This document shows positions 11,650 through 25,584 of a DNA stretch of 64,000 bases, piece after piece; within the stretch, counting starts at the first letter, position 1, and each line of letters begins with the position of its first letter. Below the pieces are notes generated by a model. It was not told the DNA's origin. It saw only the letters and a list, made by a program, of their open reading frames with translations, and searched no databases. Position numbers and translations under genes: made by a program. Source of the DNA: Panaeolus papilionaceus (Eukaryota > Basidiomycota > Agaricomycetes > Agaricales); assembly GCA_015501605.1 (NCBI GenBank), contig JADNRZ010000037.1, positions 62,001 to 126,000 on the forward strand, read 5' to 3'.

Positions 11650-14550
11650 CTTCAGGAAGCTTCAGGGTCCGCGTCCAAACAACCAGGGTTGTCACAAACC
11701 ACCACCATCGTCTTTCTTCACCCAAGCTCAACGACACCCATCCCATTCCCTGCCTCCCTTTATACATGCTCTACATAATTTATTTAGCTTGAAGATTCAT
11801 AGTGACCACGTAGCTACGGTGGTTAGGATTGCGTTCGGCCCTATCTTGGTTTCCTGATCTTTTACGACGTGTTGGTCGTGCTTCAGGGACCTATGGTATC
11901 ATAAGTGTCTGTAATGGCTTTCAAAGTCGTTCAAACTAGATATATGTGCGTATTTCATTTAATCTTCATGGCTCTGACTAATGTCGTCGTTTTCAGTGTA
12001 CTTATTTAGGACAATGCTATTACTCTACGCCATTATTTCCTTTCTGTCGCTGTCTGATGGTCGCGTTCTATGAAGTCTACGTCAAGTACCTACCATACAT
12101 CCATGATCTCTTCGCCTCGTCCACCTGCTCGTGATTTATGCTACAGGGCATTCGCTCGTCGACAAGGCCCATGAACGTCTAACCTTGTTCACTAACCCCC
12201 TTGGTCATAGATTATCAGCCACCACGTCCATCACTACTCTCAATCATGTACTACATGACAAAGAGACCATGTGAGGAAGGATTGGGCATAGGTATGTGCA
12301 TTTATTACCTGGACGGCTGAAGATGCTGACGATCCGGTGAAATGACGCAGCGGTCATATGGCCGACCTTATCTCGTCGTACCCGTCTGCTCATGCTGGAG
12401 TGCGGGATCGGACTTTGGGTCGAGGTCGGTGGCTGTCAGCTGGAGAGAGGGGAGCTACGAGTTCAGAGGGTTGGCAGAGTTCGGAGTATGGTTGCTGAGA
12501 ATATTGGCATGATGGGGCATGTCGATATCGGGATTCTGATCATCACCGAAGGCCTATCCTCCTGGAGGAGCCTATACGATGGATGAAAGGCGCACGTTTT
12601 TCTTAGAAATCCACTCCCAAACCGACGTTTCAACCTCACCATCCTCAACCTCCCCTTCTGCACTCTGTTACGCCGTCAACGGCGACCAAGGCTCTGACAC
12701 GTCCCTCTATCTTTTTTCTGCGACTACCGCAGGCATTCTCTCAACGAGACCCACCGTTCCCCATGAACATCACCCAGAAAGTCACTGAACTGACGCGCCA
12801 TCTACCCCATCGTTGAATATCGTTTTAGAACTCTCTACCAGTACCATATTCTCATCGCCGGCGTTGCTGTTCACCCTAACTTTCTGTACCAACCCGGCAC
12901 AGCTCACTGCAACCTTGCCAAGACTTCCGATCTTCATCGTGTCGGATGTCATCTTCTAGTTCACCTCTTCCGCCTATGCATATAATAAATACTTCTACTT
13001 CTACTCACAAAAACTCCGCTTTCTTCCTGTGATCACCTTAAGTCACTCACAGCGGTATCGTTTCAGCCTTGGTCAACGCAGTGTTCTATGTCCTTGCCTG
13101 CTTTTTTTTTTCAGCTCGACTCGTCATCATGCAGACCTGCCGTATATTGCGCGTTGAACGAGTTGGAACACGGGAGGAAGTGAGAGAGGGTGGAAGTGGT
13201 CTCATGAGGTGACTCGGCGGGCGGGCCACGTGGACCCACGACCATTTTCACCTCTACGTCAAGCCAGGCTCGCGCGATGGGGCTCACTCCTCCTGGAACA
13301 CCTTCCCTAACACCTCACGCCGCTTTTCATGGCTGTTCGCTGTCTCTGGGCGTCGTTGAGGACCCAGGAAACGTTGTTGTTGGAGGTGGTCGGAGTATTG
13401 AGTGAGGCTGAGGGCGCTGGGCGATGATTTGAGACGCTAACCCATGTAGATACAATAGCCGTTGGGTATGAGGATAGAAAGAAGGATGGGATGGTGCTAG
13501 GTACAGAGGAGATATCAAAGGAGAGGGATGCAGACTGGAAATTGTGGGAAGAGAGGAGGGTCGGTTGTTGTAGGAGCGACAGATTATTTCAGCGAGCCGT
13601 CGTCTATCCATTGTCAATCCCAGCCAGGCGGTATAGAGCCCGATTACGAGCGAAGTTGTCGTGGAGGAAGCGGTGGCCGTGCCTGCAAGGGGCTGCGAGT
13701 TGAACCTGCACCACCACTTTCATGTCTAGGTCGAGCCTCGCTCCTTCGATCGGTCTCAGTCCTTCTGTACCACGAACCTGGATACCCTACTCTGCTTTTC
13801 AGTGATGTCTACTGGCTCTAGATGTGTCTGATGCTTCAGGAGAGCTCTTTGGTTTCGCCTTCCACCCGCATATGATCCACCCTGCCTTCTGAAACGGAAA
13901 ACGAGGTTATTCCTCCTCCGCCACCTCTAATCTCGTCTCAGAGGACCACGCGCATGTTCTGACTTCTCAAAATCAATGACATCGCCAGTTGCTGCGGTCG
14001 TTGGAACCCCTCTCCCCAACAGAATTCTTCATTCTATTCCCCATATACGTGTCATGAGGGAAGAAGGGATTTCGCTCACAATCAAGTGATGGGCATGGGT
14101 TCCGGAAGCGGCCAGGGGTTATCTAAATTATGTGTATGGAGGCTGAAGAGAGTGGGAGCACCCAAAGGTACATAGCCGACATTCGGGGATGGGTGCGCAA
14201 GCACGGGGAGTGATGAAGCTCATGCCCGGAGCTCCAGGACGTGCTCTTCGAGGCAAGGACCGACCATCTTCTTGCTCGAAATCCAGAAAAATGTCTGGAT
14301 GAAACTAAGAACATGCAGACACATGTATCAGTTATGCATTTCATGATTGCACTGTAGTACAAGGACTAAAAATACGGCGGTCGTGTGATAAGATACTAGA
14401 CGATCAGCTATCTCAGATAATCGGGACGCTTGCCTCTTGTCTGACACGAACCCGACTGTCAACCACGCCTTGCACTTCAACATCCATTATCTCGCCTGCT
14501 CAGCACCATCCTAAGTCTCCGAAAGTTCCTTGTTTACCATCACTCTCGAT
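11650..14550. repeat. Tandem-unit spacer upstream of GTPase copy 1
   Basis: Continuation of the unit interrupted by the Tnp2 element. It is homologous block by block to 20400-23647 and 58750-63141. Anchors include an ACCACCATCG block near 11705, GGCTGAAGATGCTGACGATC near 12316, TCACTCCTCCTGGAACACC near 13285 and a CCACCACTTTCA block near 13715. I recognise no gene. Short frames in the blocks are partly conserved between units but broken in this copy. Confidence 0.75.
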
Positions 14551-15946
14551 ATGGAAATTCCTGAATTCAAATACATTAAAATCACTGGTGATATTTCTGT
14601 CGAACCTGTGACCACCCGCATACTCGACGACCCGCATCCATTCCTCTATCTGTATGTGCGATCTGTACAAATGGTTTTGAGATCAGATTGTAATTCCTCA
14701 TGGATTGATATAGCATAATGGGACCCACAGGCGCTGGGAAAAGCTCAGTAAGTTAAATACCATCCATCTCTTTTACATCCAATAAATCTGAATGTTTCGC
14801 TATTGCTGCGCGTCTAAGTTCATCGAAGCGTTGGCGGGTGAATCTCAGAAGCTGTCAATCTCAAAGGACCAACTCGCGGGATACACACAGACTGTCACCG
14901 CTTACCGACTTGTAAATGTTATGCACACCGACTGGGACGGCACAATGCGCCCAGTATATCTGATCGATACCCCCGGATTTTCAGACTCGAAGATATCAGA
15001 GATCGAAGTTGTGAATATGGTTAGAAAGTGGGGCGACGACAACCATCAGTATGCTATTTCTTCTCATCTAGACTGGCCAACTGAATTAGTTTGTTCTAAT
15101 ATAGAATGTATTACTCTACAAGTATCTTCTATTTTACCCCTATTACAGAAACTCGACTGCCTGGAAGTCGGCGCCGAACATTCAAGATGCTCAAGAAGCT
15201 TCTTGAAGACAATTCTACTAATTCTTCACTAATAGTCACCACCACCATGTGGGACACTGTGCACAATGAACAAACTCAAAACCGAGCAGACTCTAACTTT
15301 GCACAACTAAGAGATGAAACGTTGAAGGTAATTGTTTAAATATTTATTTTATCCTTTTTTATCATTTATTGACCCTCTGTAGGAGTTTGTTAAGAGTCCA
15401 AGCACTGATGTCATCAAATTTATGAATACTAGGAACTCGGCACTCCAGGCAATTGATCGCAAATCCCTAGGTTCAAACAGAGTCTTCTCCAACTATCCAA
15501 ATTCACCACCTCCCCATCTCTACCAAGACCTACATGACCATATCCAGGGTGCTCTTCAGGAAAAGCAAATTATTGAATTGGACCTAGCCCAACCTGATGC
15601 AAAAACCAATGCTGAGCTCAGGGCCATTCTAGAGGGTAGCCAAAGGGAGAACTATGTCACGCTCACAAAGTTCATCAACCAATTTATCAACTACGGGGAA
15701 TTGCCATCTGGATGTAGGGATGCTGCTTACCATCTCCGCAAGTCAATTGCAGCCAATGCACACCCTACAAACATCAAACAAAGAATTTTATTCTGGAAAT
15801 GGGCACAAGAGCATGAACATGCAAATGATGGAGAATCAGATGATCATGCAGAAGCATCTCAACCCCTTGTCCTCAAAGATCTTGGTTGCTTTGCATTCAA
15901 TGCTTCCAAGCATTGTGTTGCAAAAGTTTTCAAGCACAGGAAATGA
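14551..15946 (+). CDS. P-loop GTPase-domain protein, array copy 1
   Basis: Predicted cytosolic GTP-binding protein of a family expanded in Agaricomycetes; cellular role unknown. Exons are 14551-14651, 14714-14747, 14819-15048, 15105-15327 and 15383-15946, joining in phase to 383 residues. Exon 2 encodes only the Walker A loop (MGPTGAGKSS, residues ~36-45), so the P-loop sits on a 34-nt micro-exon. The switch region QLAGYTQTVTAYRLV precedes LIDTPGFSDSKISE (Walker B/G3). TPITETRLPGSRRRT and TTMWDTVHNEQTQNR (possible G4) follow, then an alpha-helical C-terminal half ending in a Lys-rich tail. The layout recalls AIG1/septin-like GTPases, but I cannot assign a subfamily. The start ATG and first residues (ME/DIPxLK) are shared by all copies. 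No lesion is visible. Confidence 0.88.
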
Positions 15947-18900
15947 AGTCAGAGGTGTGTCTAATGTGGGTATCATTTTTCTAATCCATTATCCTTTAGC
16001 ACATCTCAGTGTTGTCTGTGTCTCACACCCTTGGCACTCTTGCAGGACTCTCATTTTGCCCTTCCATCAACTTTCCTACTTGTTATTCTATTCATCGTTA
16101 TTCCCATTCACTCGTTTTCACTGTTTCATTGCTTTGTTAATGTAATCCAAATTGTATATTCCATTTATAAAATCTGATATGACAAGAAAAATTATATCCG
16201 AGTATTGTGCCATCTCAGCATAATAAATTTGAGCATCCCATGAAAAGCAACAGCCAAGGTGAGTTTAATAAAGCCAAGCAAGGTTGAAAACACAACGGTG
16301 GGATGAACACATTCAGTTGTCATTTGAGATGTCTTGTGTATCCTGGAGTTTATGTTACTCTTGCTCCTGTTTACTCCTCATCTCGTTTGTATCCGCTTTC
16401 AGCCTCAAAGTAAGTTTCATCCTCCCATATCACGCATCACAACCATTTACCACCCTCGTTTCTCTCGAACTTCTGTCTTGGACTTTGGGCTTAATCCCAT
16501 TGACGCTCTCAGCCCAAATTTAGCGTGCTTAAGTCTAATAACTCCGGGCCTCGTCTTATTATATACAATAGTTATTCTTGTTCAGAATCTTGTTCTTTGT
16601 GAGCTCTAATCTCTACATAGAGATTTTCAATTATACTTGTTTGCTCATCGTTCGACTCGATCATAAACCCATGCAGGAAACCCATTCTCAATTCTCCTGC
16701 AGCCAATCACACGAATTAAGTCAGTCTCAGAGTGATGACTAGGTATATACTGACTCTACTTGCACCCTTCCATTGGTAATTGAAGATGGCGTTGGGGGGC
16801 AGACAAAGGTGGGATCGGGAGATCATGTTAATGTGAGAGGTTCATGCAGGAACACGACTCGAAGCGCAGGGAATATGTAGCCCGAGATAATTAAATTGAC
16901 GAAAAAGAAGATGTGGAGTTCAATTACGGATGCTAGTAACGATGAACGAAGCCATCGTGCATCCCAATCCATGTCGATGATGGATGCGAAATTGATTGTC
17001 GGTGTTTACATAAATTGATGGTCATGGTAAGGGTTCCATCAACCAGGTTTGTCACAAACCACCATCATCGGCGTTCTTCACCCAAGATGAACGAGACTCA
17101 CCTCATTCCCCGCCTCTCTTTATCCACTCCTTTTATTTAGTTCGAAGACTCATAGTTATTTTTGGATGAAGTAATGGCGTAGCTACGGTGATATGTAGCA
17201 TTACGTTGGGCGCGATCTTGTTTTTCCTGGCCTCGTTATGACGCGTGGCTCACGCTGTAGACACCTAAGGTGTCATAGGTGTACGCACTCGTTTTTAAAG
17301 CGGGTTAACTAGATGTGGGTGCGTATTTCTCTCCTTGCCATGGCTCTGACTAACCATGTCATTTTCAGTGTAATTATTTAGGACAATGCTATCCCTTCAT
17401 CATCCGATGACCCGTATTTTCAGTCTACGTCAAGTGCATACCATAAACACCACGAGCTCTTCTACTCTCTTCTCTTTCTGGTCATTATCTGTTTATAGCT
17501 GGAGTAAATTTCGGAGAAGATGTTGCGCCTGGATGTCATATATGTTGTGTTGTGGAATAGAAAAGGGAACAACGCAGAGTAGACGGGTGATGATGAGACG
17601 TGCTCCATGTTTGGAACACTACTACAGGGAGAGGAGAGACCTCGCATTCTACCTAGGCTTTGGGAGCACAGGTTGAGGCGTTGCAAGGTGAGGACCCTTC
17701 TCAAAGTCTACATCTTATTTCATTAACTAATCCCCAATCATAGATTCCCAGTCGCGACGCCAACTCACTTCACGACGAAGGCTAGTGTCGCGAAAATTTG
17801 CATGTAAGTATGCACTTTTCGCTTTGGTGACCTGAAGATGCTGACAATTTGGTCAAACGACGCAGATGTGCTTGCTGCGCCGGTTATGCAGCCCACACCC
17901 ACCTCGTCTTGTCGTCCCGTGTGGGTATATGTCAGAGAAGGGGAGAAGGGGGTTGTGGTTACTTTGGCGGTTTTCCTTGGCGTGAAGAAAGGGCTGAGTT
18001 TGGAAGATGAAGATGTTGGGACGCTGTCGTGATGACCTTCATCTAGTATCTGGAAATCAGATTTTCACAGGTGGCTCATCGTCCTGGAGGAGCATAAACA
18101 ATGGATGCAATGCGCAGGTGTTTCTCTTGCCAAACCTACGTTCCAACCTCAACATTGTCTCCCGTTCCTACACCTTGTTACGTCGTCGTCAATGATTCAA
18201 ACGCAAACATGTGGTCCCTCGTTTCTCTGCTACTCCGACGGAACCGCATACATTCTCAACCAGACATCTACCATCCTCCAAGGACCACTACATCGCGCTC
18301 TTCGTTCCTATACGACAACCCTCAGCCCTCTGCGTCTCATGACCTCCCACAACGCTGCCTTGCCATCCATACTCTCCATAAAAACCGACAATCCCGAGGA
18401 GATACCGTTTCATCTTTCTGACGCGACTTTCAACGCCCCTAAGCAAAACATTTCAACTCAGTTATTCATTATGGACGTCTGACGCGCCGTTTTCGCTGAG
18501 GCACTGAAACGCTAGAGTTTGGAAGAAGGCGGGACACAGAAGTGGGGGGTATTGTCGCGTGAGGAAACTGGGAGAGACTCGGCGATCAGGCGACATGGGC
18601 CCTCCAGCACTTTCGCCCATAAGTCAGGCTAGGCTCAGGCGATGGACCTCACTCCTCCTGGAGCACCTACCTTAACACACTACGCTGCTTTTCATGGGCG
18701 TTCGCTGTCTTTGGGGGTCGTTCATGATCCAGTAAACCTTGTTGTTGGGGGTGGTCGGAGTATTGTGTGGGGCGGTGCCATGACTGAGATCGTGTCCCAT
18801 CCTGACGCGATTAAAGTTTGGTATGGGGGTGGAAAGAAGGATAGAATACTCGTTGAAATGGAGGTGGAAACCAATCACGACGACGGCCAGAAAGCTGGCA

Positions 18901-20020
18901 TGAGAAGAGGGTTGGCTGTCGTAGGAGCGACAGATGATTTGAGCGAGATATTTGTGAGTCCAATTATTTTATTATCACTCCTACTTATGCCACCGATATC
19001 TAACTGAGCCTCAGCACATTTTATGTATTTAGATCGAATAATGGCATTTTATTTTCAAATCACACATCCATTGGAAAGCTACTTGCAGCCTCTGATTGTG
19101 ATTGCTGTGTGTTTCGCTGATGATCCAATTGCGCTACATCCTTCCCCTCCCCTCATCGTCGTCATCAACGCCACCCCTTACGGTAATGTTTGCGGTGTAC
19201 GCCTCACAGCATAACAGTGCTGTCGACCATCTGTTGTCAACCCCAGCCAGGCCGTTAGAGCCCGATTACGAGCGAAGTTTTGGTGAGGGCACACAAGAAT
19301 CGGTGGCTGTGTCTGGGAGGAGCCGCGACGTAGACCTCCACCACCACTTTCACCTCTAGGTCAGGCCTGACGCCTCCGATCGGCTTCAAACCTCTTGTAC
19401 CAGGAACTTGAACAGCCTATCCTGCTTTTCATTGACCTCCGCTGGCTCTGGATGGGGCTGATGCCTCAAGAAAGCTCGTTGTTGAGAGGTGGTCGGATTG
19501 TCGTGTTCATTGTAGGGTTAATGCCGGGAGGGTGCGAGGAAATTTTGGAGTCATATCTCGAGATAATAAGTGTTGATTGGGGGGATGAAAAGGCGATAGG
19601 ATGAGGGGTGATGTGGAGGAGGGAGAAAGAAGGCGGGGCAACTGAGGTCAGACGGTGTAATCGTTCCTGCCTTGCTACTATCGCGTCTGTTAATGTCACC
19701 CCTTTTGCCGGCACCTCCACCCGGCCTCTTTAACCGTTATTCCTCCTCCACTACCCCCAATCTTGGTGCGGAAGTCCATGCACATGTTGTCATCATTCAA
19801 ATTCGACGACGCAGCCACTCGCTGCGACCGTTAGAATATCATCTCCCTGACAGCATTCTCCATTGTGTTGACCATATGCGACGAGGTTGGGTGTCACATT
19901 GTATCAGTGTGTGGATGAACGGTCATGCAGCGTTCCGCGAGGGCATTGCAAGGGTGAAATACAGAGGAACCCATGTACAATGGTAATGGTGTAATGGTGT
20001 AATGGTGTTGTGAATAAAAA
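15947..20020. repeat. Truncated tandem unit without a GTPase gene
   Basis: The first ~700 bp are the 3' flank of GTPase copy 1, homologous to 25038-25400 and 56960-57330. Spacer blocks follow: an ACCACCATCATCGG block near 17058, an ACTAATCCCCAATCATAGAT block near 17727 that recurs near 47838, an ACTCCTCCTGGAGCACC block near 18650, and a CCACCACTTTCACCTC block near 19340. At about 20020 the sequence passes directly into the start of the next unit, so the part that would hold a GTPase is deleted. A 121-codon frame at 18642-19007 is conserved with other units but resembles no family I know. I call no gene here. Confidence 0.65.
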
Positions 20021-23000
20021 TCTCAATAGACCCAGGCTGTTCGAGGATCGTCTTTTCTTCGAGTCTGAAGACGCGTATGCCAATCGTATTGTCAATGCCA
20101 TGCTACACGTCCGTTGTGTACTGTGAAAAGATCGAGGAAAAGAGGAGCTGAGAAGCACATTGACATGTTCACGAATATCGGGTTCATGTAGAGGAGGGCG
20201 CAATACAACCCAGCAAATCACACTGATGGGAACGGTACATATGGACGACTCGATGTACGGGGAATATCCAGTCTCAGATAATAAAATGAACGAAAACCAA
20301 AACACAGAGTTCCATTAGGGACACTATGAACATGGACATCGCGCCTACAAAGGATTGGGCATGTCGGTGTTTGAATTGATGACCAAGGTATGTAAACCAT
20401 CAAACTGAGTTGATCCCAAACCACCACCATCGTGTTTCCTCACCTGAGCTGAACGACACTCATCTCATCCTCGCCTCTCTTCATCTATGTTCTTTATTTA
20501 GGTTGGAGATTCGTCGTTACAGCGTAGATTCAGTGGTTAGGATTGCGTTGGGCCCTATCCTGTTTCACTGGCCTTTTTACGACGTGCTGGTCGCGCTGTA
20601 GACGCCATGGTATCCATGGTGTCCCTAATGGCTTTCAAAATTGTTTAAACTAGATATATGTGCGTATTCCATTTATTCTTCATGGCTCTGACTCATGTCG
20701 CCGTTTTCAGTGTATTCATTTAGAACAATGCTATCATTCTACCCTATTGTTTTCTTCTGTCGCCGTCCGATGGTCGCGTTCTATTAAGTCTATGTCATGT
20801 CCCTACCATACATCCATGATCCCTTCCGCCTCCTCCACTGGCTCGTAAATTATGCTACAGCTTATCCGTTCTTCAAAAAGGCCTGTGGACGTCTAACTTG
20901 ATTCACTCATCCTTATTACGATAGATGACCAGAGGCCACGTCCATCACTCCCTCTCAATTTATGTGCTACGTGTCAAAGACGAAGGAGCCTATGTGACGA
21001 AGGATTGGGAATAGGTATGTGCATTTATTACCTGGACGACTTGAAGATGCTGAAGATCTGGTAAAAAGACGCAGCGGTCAGATGGCCAACCTTATCTTGT
21101 TGTACCGCGTGTGCTCATGTTGGAGTGCAGGATCGGAATTTGGGTCGGCCTCGGTAGCTGTCAGCTGGCGAGAGGGGAGCTATGAGTTCGGAGTAGGGTT
21201 GCTGAGAATATTGGCATGATGGGGCATGTCGATATCGGGAATCTGATCATCACCGATGGCTTACCCTCTTGGAGGAGCGTATAGGATGGATCAAAGGCGC
21301 GGGTTTTTCTCAAAAATCCGCTCCCAAACCGACGTTTCAACGTCAACATCTTCAACCTCCCCTTCTGCACTCTGTTACGGCGTCAACGGCGACTAAAGCT
21401 CTGACACGTCCTTCCCTTTTTTTTTTCCGCCTGTGACTATACCGCAGGCATTCTCTCAACAAGACCCACCGTTCCCCATGAACCTCACCTAGAACCTCCC
21501 TGAACTGACGCGATCTCACCCATCGTTGAATATCCTCAACAGAACTCTCTACCAGTACCATTTTCTCATCGCCGGCGTGGCCGTTCACCCTATATTCGTA
21601 TACCAACCCCGCACAGCTCACTCCAGCCTTGCCAAGACTTTCAATGTCCATCGCATCGGGTATCTTCTTCCCGTTCCCCTCCTCACGTCACTCATGGAGG
21701 CATCGTTTCAGCTTTGGTTAACGCGATGTTCAATGTCCTTAGCCTGTTTTTCTTTCTTTTTTAACCCCTGTTCGTCGTGATGGATGCTTGGTGGATATTG
21801 TGTGCTGAACGAGTTGGAACAAGGGAGGAAGCAAGAGGGTGGAAGTGGTAGCATGAGGTGACTCGGCGGGCGGGCCACGTGGACCCGCGACCACTTTCAC
21901 CTCTACGTCAAGCCAGGCTCGCGGGATGGGCCTCACTCCTCCTGGAACACCTGCCCTAACACCTCACGCTGCTTTTCATGGCAGTTCGCTGTCTCTGGGC
22001 GTCATTGATGACGCAGGAATCGTTGTTGTTGGGGGTGGTCGGAGTATGGGGTGGGGCAGCGCGGTGGATGAGAGGGGGTACCATCTGGGCGCGATTGGCA
22101 TTGAGTTTGGGGCGAAAGAAGGATGGAATGTGGGTTGACATGGAGTTGGAGCTGAAGGAGGAGGAGGATGGCTTGAAATGGGGTAGGAGAGGAGGGTTGG
22201 TACTCATAGGAACGATGGATGATTTGAGCGAGATACCTATTTGTGAGTCAAATTCTCTTATTGTCACTCCTACATTATGCCGCCGATATCTGACTGAAAT
22301 TCAGCATCTTTTGTGTATTTAGATCGAGTAATGGCATTTTAATTTTCAAATTACGGGTTTGAGAGCTACTTGCAGTCAGTGATTGTGCTCGCCGTATTTC
22401 CCTTGTGATCCAATCGCACCACATCCTTCCCCTCTCCTCGTGATCGTCCTTAATACCACCCTTATGGGAACATTTAACGCGCCTGGCTCACCCAGTGTAA
22501 CAGCGCTGTCGCCTATCCATTGTCAACCCCAGGAGGGAGCGCAAGAATCAGTGGCTGTGCCTGTGCAAGGAGCTGCGACGTGGACATGTACCACCACTTT
22601 CACGTTTACATCAAGTTTCCGTCCGCCGATCGGCCTCAAACCTCTTGGACCACGAACTTGAACAGCATACCCTGTTTTTCATTTATCTCTACCAGCTCTG
22701 AGCGTCGCCGATGGCCCAGGAAAGCTCTTTGGAGGTGGTGGGATTGTCATGAAGGTCGGACGATGGAATCCTTCCACCTTACAACTATCACATCTGTTGA
22801 TGTCTCGCCTTCCTCCCGCACATCCACCCAGCCTCTGAAACGGAGAACGAGGTTATTCCTCCACCACCAATCCTAATCTCGTCTCAGAGGACCATGCGCA
22901 CGTTCTCACTTCTCAAAATCAATAACATTGCCAGTTGCTGCGGTCGTTGGAACCCATCTCCCCAACGGAATTCTTCATTGTATTCACCATATACGACGAG

Positions 23001-23647
23001 GTGGGGTGTCGCGTTATGTTAGCGTGTGGATGGATGGCGATAGAGGGCTGCGCGAGAGTACTGGAATGGTGGATTGCAGAAGGACCTTAGTTTTAGGGCC
23101 ATATTGGGGTAATGTCACGAGGGACGAAGGGATTTCGCTCGCTCCTCAGTGAAGCGATGGGTATGGATTCTGGAAGCGACCATTTGTTGTCTAAATTGTG
23201 TGTAAGGAGGCTGACGAGAGTGAGAGCACCCAAAGGGACGACATAGCCGACATTCGGGGATGGGAGCGCAAGCACGGGGAGTGATGAAGCCTGAGCGTTG
23301 ACGCTCCAGGACGTGCTCATAGGGACATGGCCTGACCGTCTTCTTGCCTGAAATGCTGAAAACGGCTGGATGAAACTAGGAAGATATAGACACATTTATC
23401 GGTTACGCATTTCATGATATGAATTGTGATTGTACTGTAGTATGCAGGGACTGAAGATACGGGAGCTGTGTGATAAGATAAAATATTGAACGATCACCTG
23501 CCTAAGATAATCGGGACGCTTGCCTCCTGTCTGACACGCACCCGACTGTCCATCACACCTTGCACTTCAACGTTCACCATCTCGCATCTCGCCTACTCGA
23601 CGATATCTTCAATTTCGCAACGTTACTTGCTTACTATCACTCTCGCT
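20021..23647. repeat. Tandem-unit spacer upstream of GTPase copy 2
   Basis: Full-length spacer, best matched by 58380-61927 plus 63052-63141. For example, TCTGAAGACGC near 20066 and 58400, GCGATGTTCAATGTCC near 21722 and 60142, and TTAGGGCCATATTGGGG near 23092 and 61462. I recognise no gene. The frame at 22928-23152 (GILHC..IRRGGVSRYVSVWMDGD) is kept in the copy at 61226-61522 and partly at 19672-19986. Confidence 0.75.
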
Positions 23648-25037
23648 ATGGATATTCCTGGACTCAAAGACATTAAAATCACCGGTGATATTTCTGTCGA
23701 ACCTGTGACCACCCGCATACCCTGGAACCCGCGTCCAATCCTATATCTGTATGTATAATCTGTACAATATCTGTGAACTCGGGATGTATTTAATAATGCA
23801 TTGGTACAGCATCATGGGACCTACTGGTGCCGGGAAAAGTTCAGTAAGTTAAATATCATCCTTCTCACTTACCTGCAATAAATCCGAATGTTTTACTATT
23901 GCTTTATGTTCCAGTTCATTGAAGCATTTGCGGGCAAATCTCAGAAGCTGTCAATCTCGAAGGACCAGCTAGCAGGATACACACAGACTGTCACCGCTTA
24001 CCGACTTGTAAATGTTATGGTCACCAACTTGCGCAGCCCAATGCGCCCAGTATATCTGATCGATACCCCCGGATTTTCGGACTCGAAGATCTCAGAGATC
24101 GAAGTTGTGAACATGGTAAAAAAGTGGACCGAGGACAACCAGTATGCTATTTCTTCTCATCTAGACTGGGCAACTGAACTAATTTGTTCTAATATAGTAT
24201 CCATTACTCTATTAGTATCTTATATTTTACCCCTATTACAGAAACTCGACTGCCCGGAAGTCGGCGCAGAACATTCAAGATGCTCAAGAACCTTCTTGAA
24301 GACAATTCCACTACTTTTTTACCAATAGTGATCACCACCATGTGGGACACTGTACACAACGAACAGACTCAAAACCGAGCAGAGTCCAACTTTGCACAAC
24401 TGAGGGATGAAACTTTGAAGGTAATTGTTGAAATATTTATGTTATCTTTCCTGTATTATTTACTGACCCTCTATAGGAGTTTGTTAAGAGTCCAAGCACT
24501 GATGTCATCAGATTTATGAATACTAGAAACTCAGCACTTCTGGCAATTGATCGTTGGCCCATGCTCATTAGTGCCTTCTGGTACTATCCAACTTCAAAAT
24601 CCCTCCATCTCTATGAAGACCTACATGACCACATCCAGGGTGCTCTTCAGGAAAAGCAAATCATTGAGCTTGACATGGCCCAACCCGAAGCACAAACTAA
24701 TGCCAACCTCAGGGCCATCCTCCAGAGCAACCAGAGGGAGAATCACAAGACACTCACAAAGTTCATCAATCAATTTATCAACTATGGGGAATTGCCATCT
24801 GGGTGTAGGGATGCTGCTTATCATCTCCGCAAGTCGATCTTAGCCAATGCACGACCAGCAAACATGAAGCAGAAAATTGTATTCTGGAAATGGGCACAAG
24901 AGCCAGAACTTGCTGATGACATTGAATTGAATGAGCATGTGGCAGCATCTCAACCCATTGTCCTCCAAGATCTTGGTCGTTTCACAATCGATGCTTCCAA
25001 GCGTCATGTTGCGAAAATCTTCAAGCATGGGAAATGA
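23648..25037 (+). CDS. P-loop GTPase-domain protein, array copy 2
   Basis: Second intact GTPase gene, with the same five-exon structure as copy 1: 23648-23748, 23810-23843, 23915-24141, 24198-24420 and 24477-25037, 381 residues. Walker A is again on the 34-nt exon 2. DTPGFSDSKISE, TPITETRLPGSRRRT and TTMWDTVHNEQ are conserved. It differs from copy 1 mainly after the G domain (RWPMLISAFWYYPTSKS segment) and in the C-terminal tail. Introns 1 and 2 resemble copy 3 more than copy 1, including the acceptor TGTTCCAG. The Plavaka-type element is inserted about 550 bp downstream. Role unknown; GTP binding is inferred from motifs only. Confidence 0.88.
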
Positions 25038-25584
25038 AGTTGAAGGTATGTTTGATGTATCCATCTTTTCTTTATCAATTGTTTGTGCTCTGATTGATGG
25101 TGCATCTTGCAGGACTCTCCATTTGCACTTCCATTAACTTTCCTACTCAGTCTCATTTTCGTCATGATTCCCATTCATCCTTTTTCACTATTCCATTGTT
25201 TTGTTTAGTTCTGAGCCGTATGTCATGCGGTTCATGTCATTCATCTCCATATTATTGTGCTTTATCCATTCTGGTAGATTTTATTGTCATTCTGTTCCAC
25301 ATTCCTCTACAACATATAATCCAAATCCTATCTTCCTTTTATTGAAATTGATACACTGTGCAACGCTGATATTACATCCAAGTAGTGCCCTGTCTTAAGA
25401 TAATCAAGCATCTCATTTAAAACTACTGTAGGGGTGAAGTCCAATGAACCCCGGCAAGGGTACACTTAACAAACTCCCCACTTCCGTCCCAGTTCACTCG
25501 TTTATGAGCATCTCATATAGAACAATTACCAAGGTCGAGTCAATAAATCTCGGTGCATCAGCAAATCTTGTCTGTGCTATGGAG
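25038..25584. other. 3' flank of GTPase copy 2 up to the large element
   Basis: Non-coding, homologous to the flanks at 15947-16300 and 56960-57330. It contains two related copies of a GAGCATCTCAT...AATAAA-type block (about 25410 and 25507). I see no gene. Confidence 0.6.
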
